From Taibaiella sp041660405 (GTDB taxonomy: Bacteria > Bacteroidota > Bacteroidia > Chitinophagales > Chitinophagaceae), in contig JBAZWL010000010.1 in assembly GCA_041660405.1 (NCBI GenBank), positions 76,108 to 140,107 of the forward strand: 64,000 bases of DNA, given 5' to 3'. The notes beneath the pieces were generated by a model. That model ran no database searches and was not told the DNA's origin. It was given only the letters and a program-made list of their open reading frames with translations. Each line of letters opens with the position of its first letter. The first letter of the stretch is position 1. Both the position numbers and the translations under genes were made by a program. Below are positions 44,110-53,642 of the stretch, one piece after another.

Positions 44110-45597
44110 ATGAAGATAAAATCGTTCCTGGCAAAACCTTATGCATCTGTAGTTCATAAACGAGTGCAAAAGTCGATGCAAACTGCAGTTGCCGACCAGC
44201 AGCATATTTTGCAACAATTATTAAAACATGGCACTAAAACTATCTTTGGGAACGACCACCACCTGGCTGATGTAAAGACTTACAATGAATACCGCGAAGC
44301 CGTTCCCATAAGAGATTACGAGGCTATAAGCCCCTACATTGATCAGATAAAGGAAGGGAAACAAAATGTACTGTGGAAAGGAAAGCCATTATACTTTGCC
44401 AAAACATCCGGTACAACGAGCGGTGTAAAATATATTCCTATCAGTAAAGATTCCATATCCAATCATATTAATACCGCCCGTAATGCTTTACTGTGCTACA
44501 TGTCAGAAAGCGGCAACACCGCTTTTGCAGACGGGAAAATGATTTTTCTCTCCGGATCGCCTACCCTGGAGCGAATTGCGGGCATTCCTACCGGCAGGCT
44601 TAGCGGAATTGTGAACCACCATGTTCCCGGTTACCTTAGGAAAAACCAGTTGCCCGATTATGAAACAAATTGCATAGAAGATTGGGAAACCAAACTGGAA
44701 AAAATAGTAACCCAAACGATACAGCAAAACATGACACTCATCAGCGGTATTCCGCCATGGATGCAGATGTACTTCGACTGGCTTACTGAACGTGCTGATG
44801 GAAGAAAGATAAAAGAACTGTTTCCTAACCTGCAACTGCTGGTGCATGGTGGCGTAAACTTTGAGCCTTATCGACAGAAGTTGATGGATTCTATCGGAGG
44901 AAAAGTAGATACCATTGAGACTTTCCCGGCATCTGAAGGTTTCTTTGCCTTCCAGGATACTTTAACGGAAGAAGGCCTTTTACTGAATACAAATTCCGGT
45001 ATATTTTTTGAATTTATTCCGGCACAGGAGATATTTAATGAGCACCCTACCCGTCTTTCACTTGAGGAAGTAAAGGTTGGCGAAAATTATGCTTTGATTG
45101 TAAATAGTAATGCAGGGCTATGGGGTTATAATATTGGTGACACCGTTAAGTTTGTGAGCCTTGACCCTTATCGCATTGTGGTTACCGGTCGTACTAAACA
45201 TTTCATCTCCGCTTTTGGAGAGCATGTAATAGCCGAAGAAGTAGAACAGGCGATGATGATTGCATCAGGAAAACACCAGGTCAAAATAATAGAATTCACT
45301 GTTGCTCCAATGATCCAGACAACAGATGAACTTCCTTTTCATGAATGGCTTGTGGAATTTGAGCAGGCACCGGATAATCTTCCTGGCTTTGCGCTTGAAG
45401 TGGATGAGCTGTTACGTCAGAAGAATATATACTATGATGACCTGATCCGTGGTGCTATTTTACAGCCTTTGAAGATAAGACCTATGAAAAAAAATGCCTT
45501 TATAGATTATATGAAATCTGTTGGCAAACTGGGCGGTCAAAATAAAACTCCGAGATTGAGCAATGACCGTAAAATTGCAGATGAATTACTGAAATAA
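44110..45597 (+). CDS. GH3-family acyl-adenylating enzyme
   Basis: 495 residues from MKIKSFLAKPYASVVHKRVQ. A start at 44071 (TTG) is rejected: it overlaps TATCTTTG (44077-44084), a likely -7 box. The GH3 pattern is clear: ATP loop FAKTSGTTSGVKYIPIS, HGGVNFEPYR, ETFPASEGFFAFQD and the hinge GLWGYNIGDTVKFVSLDPYRIVVTGRTKHFISAFGEHV. Plant GH3 enzymes join amino acids to auxin or jasmonate; bacterial ones have unknown substrates. The following hairpin ends a single-gene transcript. Confidence 0.93.
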   Translation: MKIKSFLAKPYASVVHKRVQKSMQTAVADQQHILQQLLKHGTKTIFGNDHHLADVKTYNEYREAVPIRDYEAISPYIDQIKEGKQNVLWKGKPLYFAKTSGTTSGVKYIPISKDSISNHINTARNALLCYMSESGNTAFADGKMIFLSGSPTLERIAGIPTGRLSGIVNHHVPGYLRKNQLPDYETNCIEDWETKLEKIVTQTIQQNMTLISGIPPWMQMYFDWLTERADGRKIKELFPNLQLLVHGGVNFEPYRQKLMDSIGGKVDTIETFPASEGFFAFQDTLTEEGLLLNTNSGIFFEFIPAQEIFNEHPTRLSLEEVKVGENYALIVNSNAGLWGYNIGDTVKFVSLDPYRIVVTGRTKHFISAFGEHVIAEEVEQAMMIASGKHQVKIIEFTVAPMIQTTDELPFHEWLVEFEQAPDNLPGFALEVDELLRQKNIYYDDLIRGAILQPLKIRPMKKNAFIDYMKSVGKLGGQNKTPRLSNDRKIADELLK

Positions 45598-45617
45598 TTT
45601 TCTTTCCCTATTTTAAT

Positions 45618-45642
45618 AAAAGCCACCATAGCGGTGGCTTTT
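45618..45642 (+). terminator. terminator after the GH3 gene
   Basis: 10-bp stem AAAAGCCACC / GGTGGCTTTT with a 5-base loop, 20 bases past the stop. Confidence 0.85.
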
Positions 45643-45687
45643 ATGATTTATACCTTTAAAGTTTTTTACAATGGTTTTAAAAAATTT

Positions 45688-45711
45688 GCGGCCCCTTAGA
45701 AAAGGGGCCGC
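45688..45711 (-). terminator. terminator for the 45759 gene
   Basis: GC-rich 10-bp stem GCGGCCCCTT / AAGGGGCCGC with a 4-base loop; on the minus strand it is followed by an AAA/TTT-rich run. Confidence 0.75.
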
Positions 45712-45758
45712 GTTAACCAAACACCAAAACTATGGCACCGTCTTTAAAAACTAATTAC

Positions 45759-47354
45759 TTAGTTTTTGATTATTTTTTCATGAAGCAAAATGGCTCCATC
45801 AATATTATTTCTTACAATCAGGAAATATATTCCTCCCGAAAGTTTGTTTACATTCAATACTTTATTGTTCAATCCCTCGGACATATTCCAACCTACCGTT
45901 TCTAATACTTTCCCTGCAATATCTACTACTTGAATAGTAGCGTTATTAGCTTCAATTGTATTCCTGTATTCGAGGTTCAATGTTGCTGAAAACGGGTTTG
46001 GATAAACGTTTCCTTTGTCGTTATTATTTTTTACAACTATTGATTTAACAGGACTATAAGTAAATTTTCCATCTATGTCTGCCATTTTTAATCTGTAAAG
46101 ATTTGAGCCGGCTTTCGTATCATAATGTGTAAAACGATAGTTATTAAAATCGTAGTTTCCACTGGCTTTTACATCGCCAATTTTATTCCACGAAGAACCA
46201 TCATTGCTGTACTCCACTTCAAAGGCTTTAACACCATACTCTTTAGCTGTTTCCCAACTCAACAGTGCGGTCCCATTTTGTTGAGCGATATCAAACTTTA
46301 GTAAATCCAAAGGCAGAGGCGTAAAACTAAAAGTCTGTTGTCCACAAATACTTCCGAAGCTATTGGTATCAGCCGGAACAAGAGTTACAGACCGCACTAC
46401 GTTCACTCCCTGCATTCCAAAATCAAAAACACTTCCGGTAACATTTGGCGCATAAGTGGCATCGAAAACTTTAATAGCACTGTCCGTATTATTGTAAGAA
46501 CCTGCAAACGTTCCCTGCTGCCTGGTATCGCCGGTGAAATAAAATTCACCGCTTCCTGAAATGGTAGCATTATTTATAAAATCATGCACACGCACTTTAC
46601 CCAATATAGTATTCATCCAAGTACCGGAATTGTGCTGCACTTTACCGGATGAAGCGTTGGTAACCCATATGAGGCCTTCATTGATAAGATTGGTATTATT
46701 TACATTAAAACCATTTCCTACAATAAAACGGCATTTGTTGTAAACCGTGCCACCATTAAGATTGATGAAATTATTTACCTTAAAAAAACCATTGTTTACA
46801 ACCGTTCCATTAGGATTAAAATTTCCATCTCTTACTTCAAAACGGCCATTATTATTTATGGTTCCCGAGTTGAAGCTTACATCTCCGCTGGTTGAAATAA
46901 AAGTTCCGTTATTATTAATGACGGATAAATTTCCTAAAGAGAAAGTGCTGTTGATAGTAAAAGTGGCCAGCTGTGCATTATTAATTATTGCAGTGCCATT
47001 ATAATTCTGGTTACCGTTTATAATAACCTTGTTATAATTGGTAAAAACGCCACCATTTCCGAAGTTAATGTTCCCTGCTATTACGGTGCCGTTGTTAAGA
47101 AGTGTACCGTTAAAATTATTGAAATTCTGAATAGTCAATGTAACTCCCGGTTGTACATTTAGCGTACCACCGGTTGCTATATCTACATTTGCCGTAAGAT
47201 TGGAAGTAACGCAAACGACCTCGCCGCTAGTAACATTTATATTACTGCCCGATGCGGTTTGCGTACAGCTTTGTGCCTGTGCAGTAATGGCGGTTGCCGG
47301 CACGAGCAAAGAGCTGAATAAGATACTTTTAACTATCAATCTAACTGAAGGCAT
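45759..47354 (-). CDS. T9SS surface protein with Asn/Gly-rich beta-helix-like repeats
   Basis: 531 residues from MPSVRLIVKSILFSSLLVP, a signal peptide ending ITAQAQ; the frame extends 21 codons upstream without purpose. Residues about 60-260 hold some ten imperfect repeats of about 20 residues built on NNGT-hydrophobic strands (FNGTLLNNGTVIAGNINFGNGG, INNNGRFEVRDGNFNPNGTV), as in a right-handed beta-helix or adhesin. An Fn3-like part (VKAFEVEYSNDGSSWNKIG...YRLKMADIDGKF) and a type A T9SS domain (VYPNPFSATLNLEY...) follow. Likely a surface adhesin. Confidence 0.85.
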   Translation of the reverse strand: MPSVRLIVKSILFSSLLVPATAITAQAQSCTQTASGSNINVTSGEVVCVTSNLTANVDIATGGTLNVQPGVTLTIQNFNNFNGTLLNNGTVIAGNINFGNGGVFTNYNKVIINGNQNYNGTAIINNAQLATFTINSTFSLGNLSVINNNGTFISTSGDVSFNSGTINNNGRFEVRDGNFNPNGTVVNNGFFKVNNFINLNGGTVYNKCRFIVGNGFNVNNTNLINEGLIWVTNASSGKVQHNSGTWMNTILGKVRVHDFINNATISGSGEFYFTGDTRQQGTFAGSYNNTDSAIKVFDATYAPNVTGSVFDFGMQGVNVVRSVTLVPADTNSFGSICGQQTFSFTPLPLDLLKFDIAQQNGTALLSWETAKEYGVKAFEVEYSNDGSSWNKIGDVKASGNYDFNNYRFTHYDTKAGSNLYRLKMADIDGKFTYSPVKSIVVKNNNDKGNVYPNPFSATLNLEYRNTIEANNATIQVVDIAGKVLETVGWNMSEGLNNKVLNVNKLSGGIYFLIVRNNIDGAILLHEKIIKN

Positions 47355-47534
47355 TTTGGTGTAAAAATTGGTGAAGCAAAGGTCAGATTCATTTGAATTA
47401 TAACCGACATACAACACTGATAGTTAAACCAGTAAAGGAGTAGTTTATCAAAATCAAATATAAAATCCCGAAAAATCTATATTCTCAATCTTATTGGATG
47501 AAGGTCAAGGTGTTATTTTAAATTTCTAAAGCAT

Positions 47535-47565
47535 AAAAAAACGGCACCAAATTAACGGTGCCGTT
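47535..47565 (-). terminator. terminator of the M13 peptidase gene
   Basis: 9-bp stem AACGGCACC / GGTGCCGTT, 8-base loop, preceded on the plus strand by seven A (T-tract on the minus strand); 22 bases past the stop. Confidence 0.85.
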
Positions 47566-47586
47566 CCTGAAAATCTTTGCTTCTTT

Positions 47587-49638
47587 TTACCAGATCTTTA
47601 CCCGAAGGCTGTCCGGCAAATACATACCATTGGAAGGCTGTACATTAAAGACTTTATAAAATGCATCTACATCGGAAAATGGCCCATTAACCCTATATTT
47701 GGCCGGGGAATGTACATCAGTCAATAACTGTTGCGCAAGCGATTCTTTTCTGATGTTATACAACCAACCCAACGAATACCCCAGGAAGAAACGTTGCGAA
47801 GGATTCAAGCCGGCTATGGATTCCCCTTTCTTATACTGATCCTTTTTAACGAAGGCATCCCAACCCAGCAGTACGCCGCCAAGATCAGCAATGTTTTCAC
47901 CCAATGTAGCACTGCCATTAATGTGTATACTGTCTACAGGAATATAATTATTAAACTGTTTCACCATCACTGCTGCACGGGCATTAAACTTCGCTTCATC
48001 TTCTTTGGTCCACCAGTTTTTCAGATTACCATATTCGTCGTATTGCCTTCCCTGATCATCAAAGCCATGCGTAATTTCGTGGCCGATAGTCGATGCTGCA
48101 GCATAGCCATATACAAGAGCATCGTCCAGCTCTTCATCCCGTTTGCCTGGCACGGTAAAGATTCCGGCTGGTAAAACAATTTCATTATTCGATGGATTGT
48201 AATACGCATTGTAGGTTTGAGGAGTCATGCTCCACTCTTCTCTATCTACAGGTTTTCCAAGCTTATTTACGTTGTAGTTATGCCACCATTCCTTTGCTGC
48301 TATTACGTTTCGTATATAAGGTTGGTTTTTTATCTGCATAGCTGAAAAATCTTTCCACTTATCAGGATAGCCAACTTTCTTCTTCATTTTAGCAAGCTTT
48401 ACTAAAGCTTTTTGTTTGGTGCCTTCACTCATCCAATCCAGCTTTTTTATACGCTCTTTAAGTGCATCGCGTATATCTTCAACCATATCGTTGTAGCGTT
48501 TTTTTGCAGTGGCATTAAAATATTCTTTTACAAAAAGCTGTCCGAGTGCTTCGCCCATAGCCTCTTCCTCTTCATCCAATACCCGCTTCCAGCGTGGCTT
48601 TTGCTTTTTTGCACCACTTAAGGTTTGTCCGTAAAAAGAGAAGTTAGCCTCTTCCAGTTCGGCATTGAGGTATTGCGACATATTATTCAGCAAGCACCAT
48701 TTAAGGTAATCTTTCCATACCTCAATATTTTCAGTAGCCAATGCGGCATTCACTTCTTTGAAAAACTCTGGTTGGCCTACAATTACAGTGTCCAGGTTTT
48801 TAATATTCATTAAGGGCAACAGCGTTTGCCAATCTATGCCTGGCGTTATTTTCTTAAGATCAGCAACAGCATATTTATTATAGTTTTTATACGGGTCACG
48901 CAGGTCTTCCAGTTTGCGGCTTGCCTTGGCCAGCCTGGTTTCCAGCCTCATAACGCCTTCACTTTTACCTTTAGTTTCGGTAAGCGGTGCAATAGCAGAC
49001 AGGTTAAACATGCGCTCTATATGCTTTGGATAAGCATCACGTATCTTTTTAGTTCTTTCATCTGTATTAAAATAATAATCCCTGTTGGGCAGGCCCAGTC
49101 CGCCTTGCGACAACATGAGCGCCATTTTATCGCTATTCATATCATCCTGTCCGATATAGCTGGAAAACATAGAATTGATTCCCTTCTTGTCCAGTTCAGC
49201 TACGGCGCTTAGTACATCTTCCCTGGTCTTGATATTATCTATCATTTGCAGTTCTGGTTTGAGCGCGGCAAGTCCTTGCTTGTTGATCGTGATGGAATCC
49301 ATACCGCTTTTCCAGAAGGCAGCTATTTTTTCCGATATAGCACCGGAAGTTTTTTTTACCGCATCTTCATTAATGGTTTTTAACCTGCCATAGAGGTCTT
49401 CCTGAACCAGGTAGGCAATACCCCAGCTTTTTTGTTCATCTGGAATCGGATTGCTTTTTATCCAACCACCATTGGCATAGTCAAAAAAATCATTGGCCGG
49501 ATTCACTGTTGTATCCAGGTTTGCTTTGAGAATATCTCCTTTGGGTATACTTCCGGCTACATCCGATGAATTGTTATTACACGATGCCAGTAAGAAAGCT
49601 AAGGTCCCGCAAAGCAGGCTTAAAGATTTTTTTATCAT
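47587..49638 (-). CDS. M13-family metallopeptidase lipoprotein (PepO/neprilysin type)
   Basis: 683 residues. Lipoprotein signal with lipobox LLASC (Cys20) and an Asn/Ser tether. The N-terminal M13 domain (about 40-440) and the C-terminal catalytic domain with zinc motif HEITHGFDD (His520, His524), third ligand region ENIADLGG, and the substrate-contact NAYYNPSNNEIVLPAGI. Ends in VKIW as usual for the family. It trims oligopeptides in the periplasm or at the surface. Monocistronic. Confidence 0.95.
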   Translation of the reverse strand: MIKKSLSLLCGTLAFLLASCNNNSSDVAGSIPKGDILKANLDTTVNPANDFFDYANGGWIKSNPIPDEQKSWGIAYLVQEDLYGRLKTINEDAVKKTSGAISEKIAAFWKSGMDSITINKQGLAALKPELQMIDNIKTREDVLSAVAELDKKGINSMFSSYIGQDDMNSDKMALMLSQGGLGLPNRDYYFNTDERTKKIRDAYPKHIERMFNLSAIAPLTETKGKSEGVMRLETRLAKASRKLEDLRDPYKNYNKYAVADLKKITPGIDWQTLLPLMNIKNLDTVIVGQPEFFKEVNAALATENIEVWKDYLKWCLLNNMSQYLNAELEEANFSFYGQTLSGAKKQKPRWKRVLDEEEEAMGEALGQLFVKEYFNATAKKRYNDMVEDIRDALKERIKKLDWMSEGTKQKALVKLAKMKKKVGYPDKWKDFSAMQIKNQPYIRNVIAAKEWWHNYNVNKLGKPVDREEWSMTPQTYNAYYNPSNNEIVLPAGIFTVPGKRDEELDDALVYGYAAASTIGHEITHGFDDQGRQYDEYGNLKNWWTKEDEAKFNARAAVMVKQFNNYIPVDSIHINGSATLGENIADLGGVLLGWDAFVKKDQYKKGESIAGLNPSQRFFLGYSLGWLYNIRKESLAQQLLTDVHSPAKYRVNGPFSDVDAFYKVFNVQPSNGMYLPDSLRVKIW

Positions 49639-49770
49639 TTAAAAATATTAAGTTTTGTAAAGTAAGCCATTTAAAAGTTCTAATTTGTCAAAGTTAAAAG
49701 ATTATGGCATGAATTTTGCGCCTCCTTTTGGGAAGTAACTTTATTGCAGCTGACTCTTAAAATAATAATT

Positions 49771-50484
49771 ATGAAAAAAGCAATCTTCGCTCTTGTAATT
49801 ACCGGTATCTGCGGTACGCTTAATGCGCAGGAAACATTATCTGACAGATGGAAAGAAACGAAGCGAACGGACATTTCCAATAAAACGGTAAGCTATACGG
49901 ATACCTTAAGACTTTCAGACGTCAGCAAAGATGGGATGAATATAAGAAGGGGTTCATTTCAATACAAAGGACAAATTTCAAATGATTTGTTTGAGGTGGG
50001 AGACCTGCAGTATGGCATTATGAAAAATGATAAAGAAGAAATACAATTGCGGGATGAAGAATTCATACACATTTTTACCAGGGAGAAAAAAGATGTGTCG
50101 GCCGCTGATGCAGTGGTGAGTAAGGCAAACATTGATCTTCCTGCAACACCGGTAGAAACTATTGATAAGAATATGCTTAACGGAAACTGGGAAGCTTATA
50201 AGAGGAGTAGCCGCAGCGGACCCTTAGCCAAAGTTGATTATAAAACATTGATCAAGACACTCACTTTTGATATGCAAAAGCCGGGTAATTATTATGGTGC
50301 TGTTACTACTAATTTTATTGGAGGAGAAGCTCTGTATTCAATAAAAGACATTAAAGCCTCTGATCTGGTGACAGACGATAAAAATAAAAAGGAACATTTG
50401 ATCAAAGTGTGGAGATTAACCCCCGATGAACTGGTAATTGAAGACGAAAATGGGATTGTTTATTACATGAAACATTTTAAATAA
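49771..50484 (+). CDS. exported protein of unknown function
   Basis: 237 residues from MKKAIFALVITGICGTLNAQ, a clear signal peptide; an ATG 27 bases upstream does not improve it. The mature part is mixed alpha/beta with repeats of basic and aromatic residues. A stretch NGNWEAYKRSSRSGPLAKVDYKTLIKTLTF and the end LIKVWRLTPDELVIEDENGIVYYMKHF resemble lipocalin-like (DUF-type) Bacteroidota proteins, but I cannot name a family. A TAACTTTA box lies near 49736 with no -33. Monocistronic. Confidence 0.75.
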   Translation: MKKAIFALVITGICGTLNAQETLSDRWKETKRTDISNKTVSYTDTLRLSDVSKDGMNIRRGSFQYKGQISNDLFEVGDLQYGIMKNDKEEIQLRDEEFIHIFTREKKDVSAADAVVSKANIDLPATPVETIDKNMLNGNWEAYKRSSRSGPLAKVDYKTLIKTLTFDMQKPGNYYGAVTTNFIGGEALYSIKDIKASDLVTDDKNKKEHLIKVWRLTPDELVIEDENGIVYYMKHFK

Positions 50485-51091
50485 CACTATAGTCAGAAAA
50501 CTGCTTCTTTATAACATTACAGTGCTTAACTTCAGGGAATAAAATTTAGTTAAAATACATCCGGAAGATGAGGGAATTGGATTTGTGATAGCCTGAAAGT
50601 GTTGCAGGAAAAGCTAAGTGATTGTATATAAGCCCTGAAACTATGATATTGATTTTAAACATGGATGCAACTGTCAGGAAGTAATCGAAAACATGTCAGG
50701 AAAGGAAATAATTGTGAATTAAATGGCTTAAACGAATGCCAGATTAGGTAAACTTGATTTTGTAGTTGACAGCAAAAAAAATGCCAAACACTCCAATGCC
50801 CAAACTGTAATTCCAATGAAACAAACAATAGGTTAAAGATTTTTTTTTTCAACAAAATGTTGAGAATTTCGTTGCCTTGCTAAGAAAAAAAAGCAGAGAC
50901 AAAATCTTCTCTTTTTTATTATCATATAAAGATGAAGATTTCCCCCTCAGGCATTGATTTTTTTTTAAAATTCATTGTAAAAAAATGTAAGTTGGACTTA
51001 ATTTTGATTATACCAATAATCAAAGGAATACTTGTCGATATCAGAGAGAAAAATATATATTTGAACCAAGGAAAATATTATTGCTTAACGA
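50485..51091. other. 0.6-kb AT-rich gap upstream of dnaA
   Basis: No open frame worth reporting. Runs of A and T are frequent around 50840-50910 and 50950-51000. I looked for DnaA boxes (TTATNCACA) on both strands and found none, so there is no support for an origin here. No consensus promoter was found before dnaA. Confidence 0.6.
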
Positions 51092-52570
51092 ATGAATCTA
51101 TCCCAACAAAACTCTTCTGCTTCAAATCTTGACGCTGTAGCGGCATGGGAAAAATGTCTTGGCATTATCAAGGATAATGTGAACTGGCGTGCATTTCAAA
51201 CGTGGTTTGAACCCATTAAAGCAGCAGCATTGATTAATAATGTACTGACTATTCAGGTACCAAGTCAATTCTTTTACGAATGGCTGGAAGAACATTATGT
51301 AGAACTGCTGGGAAAAACAATTAAGAGAATACTGGGCCGCGAAGGAAGACTGGAATATCGCATTCAAATGGAAGCTACTCAACAACGTCAGCAGCAGCCG
51401 GCCACTATCCAATTGCCCGGAAGTGCCCATCCAAAAGCGTCCAAAGAAAATAATTATGTGAACCTGGATTACGTTATGGAAGATCCTTTAAAGATCAAAA
51501 ATCCATTTGTAATTCCGGGCATGAAAAGAGTACAGATAGATCCGCAATTAAATCCTAACCTGAGCTTTGAAAATTATATTGAAGGGGAATGTAACAGGCT
51601 TGCCCGTACAGCCGGTGTGCATATAGCGCAGAAGCCAGGAGCTACTGCTTTTAATCCTTTAATGATATTTGGCGGAACAGGTTGTGGTAAAACACATTTG
51701 TTGCAAGCGATAGGTAATGAAGTAAGAAGGCTTCATCCTAATAAATCTGTATTGTATGTAAGTACAGAGAAATTCATCAACCAGTTTATTGATCATTCTA
51801 AAAATCAGGAAGTAAATGATTTCATTCACTTCTATCAGCTTATAGATGTTTTGTTGCTGGACGATATTCACCTGTTTGTAAGTGCTACAAAAACTCAGGA
51901 TGTATTTTTTGCTATATTCAATCATCTGCATCAAAACGGTAAACAAATTGTATTGAGCAGCGATACGCCGCCTAAAGATCTGGATGGTATGCAAGAGCGA
52001 CTGTTGAGCCGTTTCCGCTGGGGTTTACACGCAGAAATACTATCACCAGATTATGATACCCGTAAGGCTATCCTGGAAATGAAGATGCGCAATGAAGGCC
52101 TTGAAATTCCGGATGAAGTAGTACAATATGTTGCCTATAATGTACAGAACAATGTGCGTGATCTTGAGGGAACTGTCATTTCACTTTTTGCCCAGGCTAC
52201 CCTGAATAAAAAAGAAATAGATCTTGAACTGGCCAAGCGCGTATTGAAGAATTTTGTAAAGGCTTCGTTTAAAGAATTAAGCATAGATGATATACAGAAA
52301 ATGGTCTGTAACTTTTATAATGTTCAATACAATGACCTGCTGTCCAAAACACGTAAACGTGAGATTGTACAAGCAAGGCAAATCACCATGTACTTTGCCA
52401 AGAAGTTTACCCGTAGCTCTTTAAAAACTATTGGGGAACACTTTACAGGAAAAGATCACACTACGGTAATACACTCCTGCCAGACCGTTGAAAATCTGAT
52501 GGAAACGGATGCTTCCTACAGAGAAAAGTTGCTGGAGATACAGCAGAAGGTTCAGCTTGCAGCTATGTAA
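51092..52570 (+). CDS. dnaA: chromosomal replication initiator protein DnaA
   Basis: 492 residues. Domain I (about 15-95; WEKCLGIIKDNVNWRAFQTWFEPIKA), a short variable linker to about 155, AAA+ domain III with Walker A GGTGCGKTHL (194-203), Walker B LLLDDIH (254-260) and sensor/Arg-finger region ERLLSRFRWGL, and domain IV with the DNA-binding signature GKDHTTVIHSC. It opens the origin and also acts as a regulator. The Walker A has Thr and Cys where most DnaA proteins have Val and Leu (GGVGLGKTH). It is not next to dnaN or an obvious origin. Confidence 0.97.
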   Translation: MNLSQQNSSASNLDAVAAWEKCLGIIKDNVNWRAFQTWFEPIKAAALINNVLTIQVPSQFFYEWLEEHYVELLGKTIKRILGREGRLEYRIQMEATQQRQQQPATIQLPGSAHPKASKENNYVNLDYVMEDPLKIKNPFVIPGMKRVQIDPQLNPNLSFENYIEGECNRLARTAGVHIAQKPGATAFNPLMIFGGTGCGKTHLLQAIGNEVRRLHPNKSVLYVSTEKFINQFIDHSKNQEVNDFIHFYQLIDVLLLDDIHLFVSATKTQDVFFAIFNHLHQNGKQIVLSSDTPPKDLDGMQERLLSRFRWGLHAEILSPDYDTRKAILEMKMRNEGLEIPDEVVQYVAYNVQNNVRDLEGTVISLFAQATLNKKEIDLELAKRVLKNFVKASFKELSIDDIQKMVCNFYNVQYNDLLSKTRKREIVQARQITMYFAKKFTRSSLKTIGEHFTGKDHTTVIHSCQTVENLMETDASYREKLLEIQQKVQLAAM

Positions 52571-52645
52571 TGAGTATCAAGCAATGGCGAAAAAATAATT
52601 ATGAAAAATCAGTAAAAATTATTTCTTTATTCAAAACTTAGACAT

Positions 52646-52653
52646 TACCTTTG
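52646..52653 (+). promoter_or_regulatory. -7 element of the tRNA-Ser/tRNA-Pro transcript
   Basis: TACCTTTG, an exact TAnnTTTG, lies 40 bases upstream of tRNA-Ser. The -33 position shows only T-rich sequence. Confidence 0.55.
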
Positions 52654-52693
52654 CACTCCTTTAACGGGCGAAAGAAGTTCTTTTATAACAAAT

Positions 52694-52782
52694 GGTGAGG
52701 TGGATGAGTGGCTGAAATCAGTAGTTTGCTAAACTGCCGTACGGGTCAAACTGTACCGCGGGTTCGAATCCCGCCCTCACCG
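52694..52782 (+). tRNA. tRNA-Ser (anticodon GCT)
   Basis: 89 nt with the long variable arm of a class II tRNA. Acceptor GGTGAGG pairs with CCTCACC, discriminator G. Anticodon stem-loop AGTTTGCTAAACT shows GCT, reading AGC/AGU codons. T-loop GGTTCGAATCC. No CCA is encoded, as is common in this phylum. Confidence 0.95.
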
Positions 52783-52827
52783 CTGAAATTTTTTCTTTAA
52801 GAAAAGTTCAGTGAGTAACAACCGGAT

Positions 52828-52901
52828 CGGGAAGTGGCGCAGGCCGGTAGCGCACCTGGTTTGGGACCAGGGGGTCGCAGGTTCGAATCCTGTCTTCCCG
52901 A
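52828..52901 (+). tRNA. tRNA-Pro (anticodon TGG)
   Basis: 74 nt. Acceptor CGGGAAG / CTTCCCG, discriminator A, anticodon stem-loop CCTGGTTTGGGACCAGG showing TGG, T-loop GTTCGAATCC. No CCA encoded. It is 45 bases after tRNA-Ser and shares its transcript, ended by the hairpin at 52916. Confidence 0.96.
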
Positions 52902-52915
52902 CACAAGAATAAAAA

Positions 52916-52943
52916 AGAGAGATCGTATGATCTCTCTTTTTTT
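52916..52943 (+). terminator. terminator of the tRNA transcript
   Basis: 9-bp perfect stem AGAGAGATC / GATCTCTCT with loop GTAT and a T8 tract, 15 bases after tRNA-Pro. Confidence 0.9.
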
Positions 52944-53592
52944 GTCTTTTACTTTTCGAACGTGAATCTCTTACCCAGTTTAATTTTTTAACAAATACCT
53001 CCACCCTATTTTCGTTATTTTTTTCAGAGAATTAATAGTAATTGAAAGCGTTCTTCCGGACTAACACTTTTATTGATATAACTACCCCCGATTAAGTACC
53101 CTACAGTTAATAAAAAAGCGCACTTAAAAAGTGCGCCCCTGTACTGCTGACTTATGTGTCTATAAACCGAATGAAGCATAAGATAAAGTCTATTCAGCAA
53201 GCTTCATTCAAAAGACATGGCGGTTCATTTATCTTAGTTTTCTTTGATGATCTTAAACGTATTGGACACTCACCTTTTTGTACCCGGATCATATACACTT
53301 GCCTGATAAGTAAAATGAATCAGACGGCTGGAAAGCCGTCCGATTTTTACCAATTAAACCAACATTGTGAGATAAACCATCTACGAGTATTCCACAATTA
53401 ACTTTAAGCTGAGTGCAAAAAAACACTTTTGTCATTTGTTTACATATTGTTGGATAAAGCCAAAAAGGCCAAAAGTCCAAACATGCAGAAATAGATCAAA
53501 ATTTTTATCCAGCCTTTAAATATTGATTCAGTCACCAGAGTTCAGTTTTAGCTATGCCATTAATTGTAAGCAAGGCACTTTGTTCTTGGTTT
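52944..53592. other. 0.65-kb gap with hairpins and no supported gene
   Basis: Open frames here are short and show no coding signature. Two hairpins stand out: GCGCACTT / AAGTGCGC at 53118-53136 after A6 (a minus-strand terminator shape), and GACGGCT / AGCCGTC at 53323-53340 followed by CGATTTTT. They suggest the ends of lost or unrecognised transcription units. Confidence 0.5.
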
Positions 53593-53629
53593 AAGATACC
53601 CGCAAGCTTTAAAAGCTTGCGGGTATCTT
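53593..53629 (-). terminator. long hairpin after the giant surface-protein gene
   Basis: Perfect 18-bp arms (AAGATACCCGCAAGCTTT and its complement) around one base, starting 14 bases past the stop of the 53643 gene. An unusually long stem for a terminator. Confidence 0.75.
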
Positions 53630-53642
53630 GTTTATTATAAGA

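Noticed and set aside
50485..51091. Possible replication origin upstream of dnaA
   Set aside because: AT-rich, but no TTATNCACA boxes on either strand and no 13-mer repeats; dnaN is not adjacent.
53156..53401. Open frame of 81 codons on the plus strand
   Set aside because: No coding signature, no promoter, overlaps a hairpin at 53323-53340 and has no family resemblance.
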